A DNA stretch of 64,000 nucleotides from Geothrix oryzae (lineage in GTDB: Bacteria; Acidobacteriota; Holophagae; Holophagales; Holophagaceae): assembly GCF_030295385.1 (NCBI RefSeq), contig NZ_AP027079.1:2790001-2854000 (forward strand), written 5' to 3'. The translations under genes were made by a program, and so were the position numbers. The notes beneath the pieces are model-generated. The model was not told the DNA's origin. It ran no database searches and saw only the letters and a list, made by a program, of their open reading frames with translations. This document shows positions 7,047 through 15,931 of this stretch, piece by piece (the first letter of the stretch is position 1; each line of letters begins with the position of its first letter).

Positions 7047-10000
7047 ATGCTGCGTATCAACCAACTCGCCAAAGAGCTCGGAGTCGCCAATCAGGAGGTC
7101 ATCGAGGCCTGCGATAAGCGTCTGGGCCTCCAAGGGAAGAGCCATAGCTCCAACCTCACTGATGACCAAGCGGACCAGATCCGCCGGGCCTTCCAGGGCA
7201 AGCACAAGGGAGAGTCCGAGGCCCCGCCGCTCGCCCTCCACAAGCCATCCGCCGCCGTGAAGGTGGTCAAGGCGCCGAACCTGCCGCCCGCCAAGGCGGA
7301 GGCCGAGCCCCGTCCCGAGCCCGCCAAGCCCGCCCCCGCGGTGCTGGTGAAGAAGGCCGAGCCCCGGCCGGAGCCCCGCCTCGAGCCTCAGGCCGAGCAC
7401 GCGGCGCCCGCTGCTCCTGTGGCCATCTCCGCCCCCGTGCCGCAGGCCGAAGCCAAGGAAGTGAAAGCTGACTCAGCGGCCGCCTCCTCCGAGCCCCCCG
7501 CAGCCCCGCAGACTCCGGCTGCTACCGAGCCCGCTCCGGCGCCGGCCAAGGTGGAAGCTCCGCAGGAGACCTTCTCCCGCCTGAAGGTGTCCACGGGCAC
7601 CCCCGCCCCGGCTCCCCGGGACGAGAAGCCCGCCCGCTACATCCAGCTGCCCCCGGCGCGTCCCACGGGCCCCGCGGCCCCGCGCCCGGCCCAGCCCGGC
7701 CCCGCCGGAACGCCTTCCGGCTCGGGTCCCCGTCCCGAGGCGGGCGCCCGTCCCATGGTGCAGCGGCCCGGCCAGGCCTCCGTGCCCGGCAATGTGCAGC
7801 GCTCCGGCATGCCCCAGAAGGAGAAGGCCGTCCTGCCGATGGCCACCAACACGGGCCGCGGCGAAGTGCGCCACGAGGCGCCCGTGCCAATCTCCCCCTC
7901 GCGGCGCCCCTACATCCCGCCCGCCATCACGGAGATGAGGCCCGACCAGGGCTTCAGCCGCATCAAAACTTCGGACACCCCGGCTCCGGCGCCCCGGTCC
8001 ACGGAGCCCGCCCGCTACATCCAGCTGCCCCAGGCCCGTCCTGCGCCCGGCAGCCGGCCCAGCGGTCCCGGCAGCCGCCCCGGCGGTCCCGGTAGCCGCC
8101 CCGGCGGTCCTGGCGGCCCCGGCCGTCCCGGCATGGGCTCCCGTCCCGGCGGCCCCGGCCGTCCCGGCATGGGCTCCCGTCCCGGCGGCCCCGGTCGCGG
8201 TCCCTCCATCCCGGCCTCGGGTCCCATCGATCCCAACAGCCAGAAAGGCCCCGGCCGCGGCGCCCATGTGGGTGGCAAGAAGAAGAAGGGCGGCTATGTC
8301 CGGAGCAAGGAGGAGGAACTCGACCTCAAGCTCCGCCAGCCCCGCTCCCGCGCCCAGCAGGTGGCCAGCGAGTACATCGAGGAAGAGATCGGCATCGTCA
8401 TGCTCTCCGAGGGCGTGACGGTCAAGGAGCTCGCCGAGAAGTGCAACCGCCCCGCCAAGGATGTGGTGGCCAAGCTGCTCCACCGGGGCATCTTCGCCAC
8501 GATCAACCAGCCCCTCGACACCGAGATGGCCAAGGACATCGCCCGCGAGTTCGGCTTCCTCGCCGACATCGTGTCCTTCGAGGAGGATGTCCAGATCGCC
8601 GCGGATGAATCCGGCGAGGTGGTGGGCGAGAAGCTGCCCCGGCCCCCGGTCGTCACCATCATGGGCCATGTCGACCACGGCAAGACCTCGCTGCTGGACG
8701 CCATCCGCAAGACCAAGGTGGCCGCGGGCGAAGCCGGCGGCATCACGCAGCATGTGGGCGCCTACCATGTGAATGTGAAGGATCCGAACACCGGCGAGAT
8801 GCGCAAGGTGGTCTTCCTCGACACCCCGGGCCACGAAGCCTTCACGAAGATGCGCGCCCGCGGCGCCAAGGTCACGGACATCGCCGTCCTGGTGGTGGCC
8901 GCCGACGACGGCGTCATGCCCCAGACCGTGGAGTCCATCAACCACGCCAAGGCCGCGGATGTGCCGCTGGTCGTGGCGATCAACAAGATCGACAAGCCCG
9001 GCGCCAACCCGGACAAGGTCCAGCAGGGCCTGCTCCAGCACAGCGTCCAGACCGAGGCCTATGGCGGCGATGTGCCTGCCGTCCTCGTCAGCGCCAAGAC
9101 CCAGCAGGGCCTCGACGAGCTGCTCGAGACGCTCCTCCTCGTGGCAGACCTGAAGGAACTCAAGGCGGTCTACGACTGTCCCGCCGCCGGGTCCATCATC
9201 GAAGGCCGCCTGGACCGGGGCCGCGGTCCCGTGGCCACGGTCCTCGTGCAGCGGGGCACCCTCCGGACCGGCGACATCTTCGTGGCCGGCGCCACCATGG
9301 GCCGCGTCCGCGCCATGTTCGACTACCTGGGCCAGCGCGTCACCGAGGCCGGCCCCTCCAGCGCCGTGCAGATCCTCGGCTTCGAGGAAGTGCCCAGCGC
9401 CGGCGACAACTTCCAGGTGGTCGAGGATGAGCCCAAGGCCCGCACCATCGTGTCGTTCCGCCAGGAGAAGGCCAAGCAGGCGGCCCACCTCAAGCAGCGC
9501 GCCACGCTGGAAACCCTGTTCAGCACCATCAAGGACGGCCAGGTCAAGGAGCTCGCGCTCATCATCAAGGCCGACACCCAGGGCTCGGTGGAATCACTGG
9601 TGGGCCAGCTCGAGCGGCTCAGCACCGACAAGGTCCGGGTGCGCATCATCCACAGCGCCGCCGGCACCGTCACCGAGAACGATGTGCTGCTCGCCGAAGC
9701 CTCCAAGGCCACCATCATCGGCTTCCACACCAAGGCCGAGAAGAAGACCGAGGAACTCGCCCGCGAAGAGGGCGTGGACCTGCGCTTCCACGACATCATC
9801 TACAAGGTGACCGAGGAGATCGAGCAGGCCATGGTCGGCATGCTCGACGCCACGGAGAAGGAAACCGTGCACGGTCAGGCGGAGGTGCGCCAGCTCTTCA
9901 AGATCGGCCGCACCGTCATCGCCGGCTGCTTCGTCACCGAGGGCAAGGTCCAGAAGAGCCACAAGGTCCGCGTGAAGCGCGGCGAGGAGACCCTCTTCGA

Positions 10001-10160
10001 GGGCGCCCTGAAGAGCCTGAAGCGCTTCAAGGAAGATGTGACCGAAGTGAAGAACGGCCTCGACTGCGGCATCGCCATCGACGGCTTCGACCTGCTGAAG
10101 GAAGGGGATCTCCTCGAGTTCTTCAGCAAGGAGAAGGTCATCGCAACCAGCCTCAGCTGA
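7047..10160 (+). CDS. infB: Translation initiation factor IF-2
   Basis: A 1037-aa GTPase that delivers initiator tRNA to the 30S subunit. The IF2 N-terminal subdomain ([20 protein letters not shown]) is followed by a long low-complexity linker of roughly residues 60-410, rich in Pro, Ala and Gly with repeated SRPGGPG units. A second N-domain ([21 protein letters not shown]) precedes the G domain. The G domain shows G1 [10 protein letters not shown]3 DTPGHEAF and G4 NKID. The C-terminal domains II-IV end in [15 protein letters not shown] 31-residue module is present twice in the linker, at residues 176-206 and 303-333. An inverted-repeat terminator follows the stop codon. Confidence 0.98.
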   Translation: MLRINQLAKELGVANQEVIEACDKRLGLQGKSHSSNLTDDQADQIRRAFQGKHKGESEAPPLALHKPSAAVKVVKAPNLPPAKAEAEPRPEPAKPAPAVLVKKAEPRPEPRLEPQAEHAAPAAPVAISAPVPQAEAKEVKADSAAASSEPPAAPQTPAATEPAPAPAKVEAPQETFSRLKVSTGTPAPAPRDEKPARYIQLPPARPTGPAAPRPAQPGPAGTPSGSGPRPEAGARPMVQRPGQASVPGNVQRSGMPQKEKAVLPMATNTGRGEVRHEAPVPISPSRRPYIPPAITEMRPDQGFSRIKTSDTPAPAPRSTEPARYIQLPQARPAPGSRPSGPGSRPGGPGSRPGGPGGPGRPGMGSRPGGPGRPGMGSRPGGPGRGPSIPASGPIDPNSQKGPGRGAHVGGKKKKGGYVRSKEEELDLKLRQPRSRAQQVASEYIEEEIGIVMLSEGVTVKELAEKCNRPAKDVVAKLLHRGIFATINQPLDTEMAKDIAREFGFLADIVSFEEDVQIAADESGEVVGEKLPRPPVVTIMGHVDHGKTSLLDAIRKTKVAAGEAGGITQHVGAYHVNVKDPNTGEMRKVVFLDTPGHEAFTKMRARGAKVTDIAVLVVAADDGVMPQTVESINHAKAADVPLVVAINKIDKPGANPDKVQQGLLQHSVQTEAYGGDVPAVLVSAKTQQGLDELLETLLLVADLKELKAVYDCPAAGSIIEGRLDRGRGPVATVLVQRGTLRTGDIFVAGATMGRVRAMFDYLGQRVTEAGPSSAVQILGFEEVPSAGDNFQVVEDEPKARTIVSFRQEKAKQAAHLKQRATLETLFSTIKDGQVKELALIIKADTQGSVESLVGQLERLSTDKVRVRIIHSAAGTVTENDVLLAEASKATIIGFHTKAEKKTEELAREEGVDLRFHDIIYKVTEEIEQAMVGMLDATEKETVHGQAEVRQLFKIGRTVIAGCFVTEGKVQKSHKVRVKRGEETLFEGALKSLKRFKEDVTEVKNGLDCGIAIDGFDLLKEGDLLEFFSKEKVIATSLS

Positions 10161-10188
10161 CGACGATCCGAGCCAAGTGCTGATCTCT

Positions 10189-10213
10189 AACGGGCCCGCT
10201 CAGCGGGCCCGTT
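10189..10213 (+). terminator. Terminator of the rimP-nusA-infB operon
   Basis: A perfect 12-bp inverted repeat, AACGGGCCCGCT (10189-10200) / AGCGGGCCCGTT (10202-10213), lies 28 bp after the infB stop. The following CTCATTGATTTCC is only moderately T-rich. Confidence 0.75.
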
Positions 10214-10257
10214 CTCATTGATTTCCATATCTGACCCAATGGTGTTTAAACTGTTGA

Positions 10258-10271
10258 TTACATTCATGTAA
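10258..10271. promoter_or_regulatory. Palindromic operator candidate upstream of hppD
   Basis: TTACAT-TC-ATGTAA is a perfect palindrome about 70 bp before the hppD start, next to another palindrome, GTTTAAAC (10243-10250). The surrounding stretch is AT-rich relative to the genome. It is a plausible regulator site for tyrosine catabolism; the regulator is unknown. Confidence 0.4.
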
Positions 10272-10340
10272 ACGATCGCGGTGTGATCCCCGTCACGACC
10301 CTTAGGCGCCAGACTGGGAAATCCCCCCGACGAGGATTCC

Positions 10341-11450
10341 ATGTCCAGTCCCAGCTTCGCCCTCACCTCTCCCACGCAGTCGAAGCCCGCCAGCAATCCC
10401 ATGGGGCTGCACCGCATCGACCATTTCCAGCTGACCGGCTCTATCGACCGCCTGGAGCCCCTGTACCGGCGCCTGGGCTTTGCCCGGATCGCCAGTGGCC
10501 GCCACCCCTGGGGCCGCCTGGTCCACCTCCGGCAGCAGCGCATGGACATCCTCATCTTCGAGGCCGATGCCTCCCACCCGGCTGGTCACTACTTCCAGGC
10601 CCACGGCGAGGGCGTCTGCGCCCTCAACTTCCTGGTGGAGGACCTCGACCTCGCCCTCGCCCAGGCCCGGGCCCAGGGCGCCCATGTGATGCTCGAGCCC
10701 CAGACCCACGCGCTCGGAGACGGCACCCTCAGCTTCGCCGCCATCCAGGGCGTGGGCGATGTGTGGAACTTCCTGGTGGAACGCAAGGGCGAGCTGGGCG
10801 CCTTCTGGCCCGGCCTCGCGCCGGACCCCGCCGAGGCCCTCTGCGATCCGGGCCTGGTGCGGGTGGACCACCTCACGAACAATGTGGGCCCCGCCGAGAT
10901 GGACGCCCTGGTGGACTTCTACGAGCGCGTCTACGGCTTCGTCGTCACCCGCGAGTTCCACATCCGCGGCGCGCTGGGCACCGGCCTCGACTCCAAGGTC
11001 GTGCAGAGCGCCAACAACCAGGTGATCATCCCCATCAACCAGCCCACGGACCTGAAGAGCCAGGTCCAGGAATATGTGGACCGGCACAAGGGCCAGGGCG
11101 TGCAGCACATCGCCATGTCCACCAATGACATCTTCCACACGCTGCGCACCCTCCAGGCCCAGGGCTTCAAGTTCCTCCGGGTGCCCGACACCTACTACGA
11201 GCTGCTGCCGGGCCGCATCGCCAAGGGCGGCTACACCGTGCGGGAGAGCCTCGCCGAGGCCCAGGAGCTGGGCATCCAGATCGATGGCGACGAGAGCGGC
11301 TACCTCCTCCAGATCTTCACCGAGGACCAGCTGGGGCCGCTGTTCTTCGAGATCATCCAGCGGCGGGGGAACATGGGCTTCGGCGAAGGCAACTTCCAGG
11401 CTCTGTACGACTCCATCGAGCTGGATCAGAAGAAGCGCGGCGTCCTCTAA
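10341..11450 (+). CDS. hppD: 4-hydroxyphenylpyruvate dioxygenase
   Basis: A 369-aa non-heme Fe(II) enzyme converting 4-hydroxyphenylpyruvate to homogentisate in tyrosine catabolism. It has two vicinal-oxygen-chelate halves. The C-terminal half carries the iron ligands: His in VRVDHLTNNV, His in GVQHIAMSTND, and Glu in LFFEIIQRRGNMGFGEGNF. The substrate-shaping motif and final helix FQALYDSIELDQKKRGVL are also present. The ATG at 10341 has GAGG 5-6 nt upstream. The gene stands alone, with its own upstream palindrome, and is convergent with a lipoprotein gene. No homogentisate dioxygenase lies in the window. Confidence 0.96.
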   Translation: MSSPSFALTSPTQSKPASNPMGLHRIDHFQLTGSIDRLEPLYRRLGFARIASGRHPWGRLVHLRQQRMDILIFEADASHPAGHYFQAHGEGVCALNFLVEDLDLALAQARAQGAHVMLEPQTHALGDGTLSFAAIQGVGDVWNFLVERKGELGAFWPGLAPDPAEALCDPGLVRVDHLTNNVGPAEMDALVDFYERVYGFVVTREFHIRGALGTGLDSKVVQSANNQVIIPINQPTDLKSQVQEYVDRHKGQGVQHIAMSTNDIFHTLRTLQAQGFKFLRVPDTYYELLPGRIAKGGYTVRESLAEAQELGIQIDGDESGYLLQIFTEDQLGPLFFEIIQRRGNMGFGEGNFQALYDSIELDQKKRGVL

Positions 11451-11459
11451 CGCCGCACT

Positions 11460-12167
11460 TCAGCCTTTCTTGCGGAAGTGCTTCACCAGGGCTTCGCCGT
11501 AGGCCTTCAGGCTGGCCTGGCGGACCTCGGCCTCGCTTCGGGATTCTGGCGGCAGCGGCTTCATCGTGGACCTCAGGTCCAGATGGGGCGTGCGGCGGCC
11601 GAAGAAGATCCCGGGGCTCCCGCTGTGGGCCACCACTTCTTCACCGAAGCGCGGCCTGCGTTCCAGCACATCCCACTCGGCGATGAAGTACCAGGGGAGA
11701 TAGCCCATCTCCTGCTCCAGACGCTGGTTCTCCTTGAACCAGAAGGGGCCATAGGCGAGCCCCAGGAGGCCTCCGGCACCGGTGGCGAGGGCCGCGGAAC
11801 GAACAGTAGCCCAGGTGGTGAACCCGAAGGCTGGAATGAGCAGCCCCACCAGCGCCCCGCTACCGGTCGAGATCAGCAAGGTCTTCCCGAGGCCCCGCCC
11901 GACATTGGGGTTGGGCCCCCCCTTCAAGGTGAGGCGGAAGATCCTGACGGGGCCCGGGCCCTCTTCCGGGGTGTCGCCCGGAATCCCCAATCCCTGGGAC
12001 AGCTGGGCCACCAGGGCCTTTTCCTCGTCCGGGGTCATGCCCGGGACCGTCTGCACCAGCTCGATCCGCTGCACCGGGCGCTCCCGCACGGCCGTCTCGG
12101 GACGCTTGCAGGCGCCGCCCAAGACCATCAGTAGGCCTGCGAGGAGCAGGTGGGCCTTGCGGGACAT
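11460..12167 (-). CDS. Hypothetical lipoprotein with glycine-rich hydrophobic segments
   Basis: A 235-aa protein with a clear lipoprotein signal: MSRKAHLLLAGLLMVLGGAC, with the lipobox LGGAC. The ATG at 12167 is chosen because GGAGG precedes it; an ATG 15 codons upstream would bury the signal. A middle region is hydrophobic and glycine-rich (GSGALVGLLIPAFGFTTW and ALATGAGGLLGLAYG), resembling glycine-zipper segments. The C-terminal half is soluble and rich in Arg and Glu. I do not recognise the family. It is likely exported and lipid-anchored. It is convergent with hppD (9-bp gap) and divergent from the pseudopilin gene. Confidence 0.75.
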   Translation of the reverse strand: MSRKAHLLLAGLLMVLGGACKRPETAVRERPVQRIELVQTVPGMTPDEEKALVAQLSQGLGIPGDTPEEGPGPVRIFRLTLKGGPNPNVGRGLGKTLLISTGSGALVGLLIPAFGFTTWATVRSAALATGAGGLLGLAYGPFWFKENQRLEQEMGYLPWYFIAEWDVLERRPRFGEEVVAHSGSPGIFFGRRTPHLDLRSTMKPLPPESRSEAEVRQASLKAYGEALVKHFRKKG

Positions 12168-12306
12168 GGCGCCTCCGGAGACTCCCCAAGCATGCCACCT
12201 CCTCTGCGGCACAGGCGCCCGGATCCAGCCGGCTCGAGGCCGGGAGATCCGGGGCCGGAACGCCCGCCTTCAACCGCCCGCCGGCCACCTGAGGTAAGGT
12301 AATTCC

Positions 12307-12708
12307 ATGCGCCTCACCCCCTCCCGCCAGCGCGGCTTCACGCTCATCGAACTGGTCGCGGTCATGACCATCCTGGCCCTGCTGGCCACGGTGGGCCTGG
12401 CGGGTTATCGCCACAAGACGCAGATGGCCCGGGAGGCGGTGCTCAAGGAGAACCTCTTCCAGCTCAACCACGCCCTGGAGCAGTTCCGGGCGGACCGGGG
12501 CAAGTACCCCTCGAACCTCGGCGCCCTGCGGGAGCTGCACTACCTGCGGGACATCCCGGTCGATCCCATGACCCGCTCCAAGGACACCTGGCAGACCGAG
12601 CTCGAACCCCCCGATCCGGACAATCCCGATGCGGAAGTGGGCATCTTCCGGGTGCGCAGCGGCTCCACGGACAAGAGCGAGGACGGAATCCCCTACAACG
12701 AGTGGTAG
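12307..12708 (+). CDS. GspG-like type II secretion / type IV pilin-like pseudopilin
   Basis: A 133-aa protein with the prepilin peptidase site RGFTLIELV near the N-terminus (cleavage after the Gly) and a following hydrophobic helix (AVMTILALLATVGLAGYR). The C-terminal domain has features of GspG-type major pseudopilins: ALEQFRADRGKYPSNLGAL, then PVDPMTRSKDTW. The region IFRVRSGSTDKSEDGIPYNEW resembles the C-terminal calcium-binding loop of GspG. No other type II secretion genes are adjacent, so it is an orphan here, followed 40 bp later by a DUF4149 gene. The TAAGGT before the ATG is a weak ribosome-binding site. Confidence 0.85.
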   Translation: MRLTPSRQRGFTLIELVAVMTILALLATVGLAGYRHKTQMAREAVLKENLFQLNHALEQFRADRGKYPSNLGALRELHYLRDIPVDPMTRSKDTWQTELEPPDPDNPDAEVGIFRVRSGSTDKSEDGIPYNEW

Positions 12709-12748
12709 GGGCCGCTTCACCCTTCACCCTTCCTCTCCCGGGACATGC

Positions 12749-13270
12749 ATGAGCCCCAGCACCCTTCGCCGTCTTGATCAGGTCTCGGTCGCCCTGCTGC
12801 TGCTGTGGGCGGGGGCGGCCCTGGGTTTCGGCGCCTTCTCGGCCCCCCTCCTCTTCCAGGAACTGCCCAGCCGGGATGTGGCGGGGCGCCTGGCGGGCCT
12901 GACCATCGGGCGCCTGGACTGGGCGGCCTGGGTCGCCTTCGGCCTCGCGGGCCTGAGCTGGGGCGCCCGCTGGGTGGCCGAAGTGAAGGAGGAGATCGTC
13001 GGTCCCATCCGCCTCTGGAGCGCCGCCTGGCTGGTGGCCCTGCTCATGTGCCTGGCCAGCACCTTCGTGGTCACGCCCAAGGTGCGGGCCATCCGCGCCC
13101 GCATCGGCGCCCCCATCGAGACCCTGGCGCCGGACCATGCCGACCGCGTGGCCTACAACAAGGCCCACGGCCTCAGCCGCAACCTGTTCTTCCTGAGGAT
13201 CCTCCTGGCCATGGGCCTGGCGGCCACCGTGGGCATGCTACCCCGGAAGGACCCGGCGCCCGAGGCCTGA
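12749..13270 (+). CDS. DUF4149-type membrane protein
   Basis: A 173-aa integral membrane protein with about four hydrophobic helices: VALLLLWAGAALGFGAFSA, WAAWVAFGLAGLSWGA, LWSAAWLVALLMCLASTFVV and ILLAMGLAATVGML. The arrangement, with VTPKVRAIRARIG and a final HGLSRNLFFLRI segment, resembles DUF4149 proteins, whose role is unknown. The ATG at 12749 was chosen because it gives a first helix directly after the N-terminus. It may be co-transcribed with the pseudopilin gene. It is convergent with hflX across about 48 bp. Confidence 0.65.
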   Translation: MSPSTLRRLDQVSVALLLLWAGAALGFGAFSAPLLFQELPSRDVAGRLAGLTIGRLDWAAWVAFGLAGLSWGARWVAEVKEEIVGPIRLWSAAWLVALLMCLASTFVVTPKVRAIRARIGAPIETLAPDHADRVAYNKAHGLSRNLFFLRILLAMGLAATVGMLPRKDPAPEA

Positions 13271-13318
13271 GCCGTAGCACGGCCGACCCGGGTCCCCCTG
13301 CCCCCGCCCCGCCCACCT

Positions 13319-14509
13319 TTAGGGCGCGGGAACGGGCTCGGGCAGTTCCCAGGCTTCCAGGGTCCGGGGCTTGGGGGGGCCGGGAATGAGTTCCCGGAGC
13401 CAGCCCCGGATCTCCCCGATCCCGGCGCCCTGGAGGGCGCAGGTCTGGACCGCGCCGGGATGGCGCTTTTTCAGCTCCAGCTTCTGGGGCCGGTGGAGGC
13501 GGTCCACCTGGTTCAGCACCAGGAGCCGGGGCTGGGCGCCGATGTCCTCGGGCTCGCAGCCGATCTCGCGCAGGGTGGCCCCCACGACCTTGAGGTGATC
13601 CTCCAGGTCGGGATGGGCGGCGTCGGCCACCACCAGCAGGGCATCGGCGGTGCGCACCTCGCCCAGGGTGCTGCGGAAGGCCGCCACCAGCTGGTGGGGC
13701 AGCTTGCGGATGAACCCCACGGTGTCGGCCACCAGGCAGTGCTTGGGCTCGGCGTCGCCCTCGCCGGTCTCGGGGTCGAAGTCCTGGCCCAGCCAGGCCT
13801 TGCGGGTGGTGGTGTCCAGGGTGGCGAAGAGCAGGTCCCGGGGCTCGCCTTCCCCGGTCAGGGCTTTCAGCAGGCTGGTCTTCCCGGCGTTGGTGTAGCC
13901 CACCAGGGCCACGCGGGGCATGCCCTTGGGTCGCCCCTCCCGCTGGGTCTTCCGCACCTGTTCCAGGTGGGTCAGCTCCCGTTTGAGCTGGCTGATGCGG
14001 GTGCGGATCATGCGGCGGTCCACCTCGATCTGGGTCTCACCGGGACCGCCGCGCAGGCCCACGCCGCCGCCCTGGCGCTCCAAATGGGTCCACGCCCCCT
14101 TGAGGCGGGGCAGTTCGTACTCGCACCGGGCCAGCTCCACCTGGGCCTTGGCCTCCCGGGTCTGGGCCCGCTGTTCGAAGATGCTGAGAATGAGACCCGT
14201 GCGATCCAGGCAGATGAGGTTCGTGAGCTTCTCGATGGCGTTGACCTGGCTGCCGCTCAGCTCGTCGTCGCAGATGAGGTGGCGCACCCCCTGCCGGGCC
14301 GCCTCGTCCGCCAGGGCCTCCAGCTGCCCCGAGCCGTAGAAGGTCCTCGAGGCGATCTGGGGCCGCTTCAGCCGTCGCCGGGCCCAGACCTCGAAACCGC
14401 AGCTGCGGGCCAGTTCCGCCAGCTCCAGCAGGTGGTCCTCGATGCGGTCCTCCCGGTCCTCGGGGCCCTGGCGAGCGATGAGCAGACAGCGCGGGAGGGA
14501 TTCGGTCAT
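13319..14509 (-). CDS. hflX: Ribosome-splitting GTPase HflX
   Basis: A 396-aa GTPase of the Obg-HflX group that rescues stalled ribosomes. The N-terminal HflX domain holds FYGSGQLEAL and DDELSGSQVNAIEKL, followed by the typical RGGPGETQIEVDRRMI linker and a basic coiled coil (ISQLKRELTHLEQVRKTQR). The G domain shows G1 GYTNAGKTSLLKAL, G3 DTVGFIRKLPHQLVAAFRST and G4 NQVD. A short proline-rich tail ends the protein. The ATG at 14509 gives the expected N-terminus (MTESLPRCLLIARQ), though it has only a weak ribosome-binding site. The gene is divergent from the PilZ protein gene. Confidence 0.95.
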   Translation of the reverse strand: MTESLPRCLLIARQGPEDREDRIEDHLLELAELARSCGFEVWARRRLKRPQIASRTFYGSGQLEALADEAARQGVRHLICDDELSGSQVNAIEKLTNLICLDRTGLILSIFEQRAQTREAKAQVELARCEYELPRLKGAWTHLERQGGGVGLRGGPGETQIEVDRRMIRTRISQLKRELTHLEQVRKTQREGRPKGMPRVALVGYTNAGKTSLLKALTGEGEPRDLLFATLDTTTRKAWLGQDFDPETGEGDAEPKHCLVADTVGFIRKLPHQLVAAFRSTLGEVRTADALLVVADAAHPDLEDHLKVVGATLREIGCEPEDIGAQPRLLVLNQVDRLHRPQKLELKKRHPGAVQTCALQGAGIGEIRGWLRELIPGPPKPRTLEAWELPEPVPAP

Positions 14510-14590
14510 GTGGCAAAGCTGCCGTGCCGGGCGGCAATAATCAAGCCCCCGCCACTCTGGACGATGCAGAGAAGCGGGAGCCAAGTCTGC

Positions 14591-15922
14591 ATGGCCATGT
14601 TCGGGCTGAAAAAATCCAAGCCGTCGGAGGGATCCGAGGTGGTCCTTGCCTACCTGGAAGAAGCCCAGCGGGTGCGGACGGCGATCACCCTGATGGACGG
14701 CAATGGCCGGAGCGTGGCGGCCACCCTGGCTTCCGTATCCGAGGAGCGGGTCGGCCTGAACCTCCAGGGCCCCCTGATGGCCGACAAGGGCGTGAACCTG
14801 AGCCTGTTCTTCGTGCTGGATGGCCTGCGCTTCAAGGCGGTGGGCCGCCTCCTGGAGATGAAGGCGGGCTCGGCGGCCCTGGAGCTTCCCGCCGCCATCA
14901 GCCTGGCCGAGCGGCGGAAGAAGCCCCGGGCCCGCCTGAACGCCCGGGAAGGCGCCACGGCCACCGTTCTCACGGGCCTCTTCGACGGCGTGGGCATCAA
15001 CGGCAGCGTCGAGAACATCAGCGAGACCGGAGTGTGCGTCCGGGTGGACCGGGCCATGGAGGTCAAGACTCAGCGGAAGATGCACCTGGGGCCAAACCTG
15101 ATGCCCGTGGGCCAGCCCCTCATGCTGGTCAAGCTCTCCAAGCTGCCCAAGTGCCCCACCATCGAGCTGGCCGGAACCGTGGCCTATATGGATGCCAGCA
15201 ACCAGGGCCTGCTCGTGGGGATCGCCTTCGAGTCCGGGAAGGAGTCCCTCCTGGCCCCCGTGCGGGCCCTGGTGGCCAGCCGGACCACCGCCATCCCCAC
15301 CAGCGTCCCCCCCAAGGCCCGCCGCCAGCCCGAAGCCGACCGGGAGGCGGAAGAGCCCATCCATCGGCCCGCCCCGAAGAAGGAGCCTGAAGCGGCCCCC
15401 GCGCCCCCTCCGGCGCCCCCCGCTGCGCCGGCCCCGGCAGCCCCCAGCGCCCCCGAGCCGCCTCCCCCCGCCGCTCCGGTCATGCCGGTCGCACCGGCCG
15501 CGCCCATCGATGAGCGCTCCCAGGCCCTCCTCCGCGTGAAGAAGCGGACGCGGGGCATCCTCCTGGCCATGCCCGAGGGGCCCGACCGGAACCAGCTGGC
15601 GGCCTTCCTCACCGAGGACGGCTACGGCCGCGTCCTCTGCGCCGCCACCCTCACGGATCTCCTGGACCACCTGGACCGCCCCGGCCTGAACCTGGTGCTG
15701 GTGGACGGCGGCGTGGCCGAAGTGCAGGGCCTGGGCCTGGCCTCCCTGCTGAAGCACCGCATGGAAGAGGACATGCCCCCCGTGATCCTGGCCGAAGCCT
15801 CGGTGGATGCGGACCTGGTGCTGGGCGCCCAGGAGACCGGGGTGGCCCAGATCCTCGTGAAGCCCTACGCCCTGGACCAGGATTTCCGCCGCATGATCGA
15901 GGAGCACCTGGGCATCGGCTAG
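14591..15922 (+). CDS. PilZ-domain protein with C-terminal receiver-like domain
   Basis: A 443-aa protein with three parts. Residues 1-100 resemble the YcgR-type N-terminal barrel. Residues about 108-220 form a PilZ domain, with RKKPRAR at the RxxxR position and NISETG at the [D/N]xSxxG position, both used for cyclic-di-GMP binding. A Pro/Ala linker (about 235-305) joins a receiver-like domain containing LVLVDGG and LVKPYAL, the Asp and Lys of response regulators. The usual N-terminal acidic pair is replaced by MPEGPD, so phosphorylation is doubtful. The start could be the ATG at 14591 or 14597; GGGAG lies just upstream. It probably acts as a cytoplasmic c-di-GMP effector. Confidence 0.8.
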   Translation: MAMFGLKKSKPSEGSEVVLAYLEEAQRVRTAITLMDGNGRSVAATLASVSEERVGLNLQGPLMADKGVNLSLFFVLDGLRFKAVGRLLEMKAGSAALELPAAISLAERRKKPRARLNAREGATATVLTGLFDGVGINGSVENISETGVCVRVDRAMEVKTQRKMHLGPNLMPVGQPLMLVKLSKLPKCPTIELAGTVAYMDASNQGLLVGIAFESGKESLLAPVRALVASRTTAIPTSVPPKARRQPEADREAEEPIHRPAPKKEPEAAPAPPPAPPAAPAPAAPSAPEPPPPAAPVMPVAPAAPIDERSQALLRVKKRTRGILLAMPEGPDRNQLAAFLTEDGYGRVLCAATLTDLLDHLDRPGLNLVLVDGGVAEVQGLGLASLLKHRMEEDMPPVILAEASVDADLVLGAQETGVAQILVKPYALDQDFRRMIEEHLGIG

Positions 15923-15931
15923 TCTGGTCCC

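Noticed and set aside
7473-9488. A 671-aa open frame antisense to infB
   Set aside because: Its repeats mirror the Pro/Gly-rich linker of IF-2, and no domain is visible.
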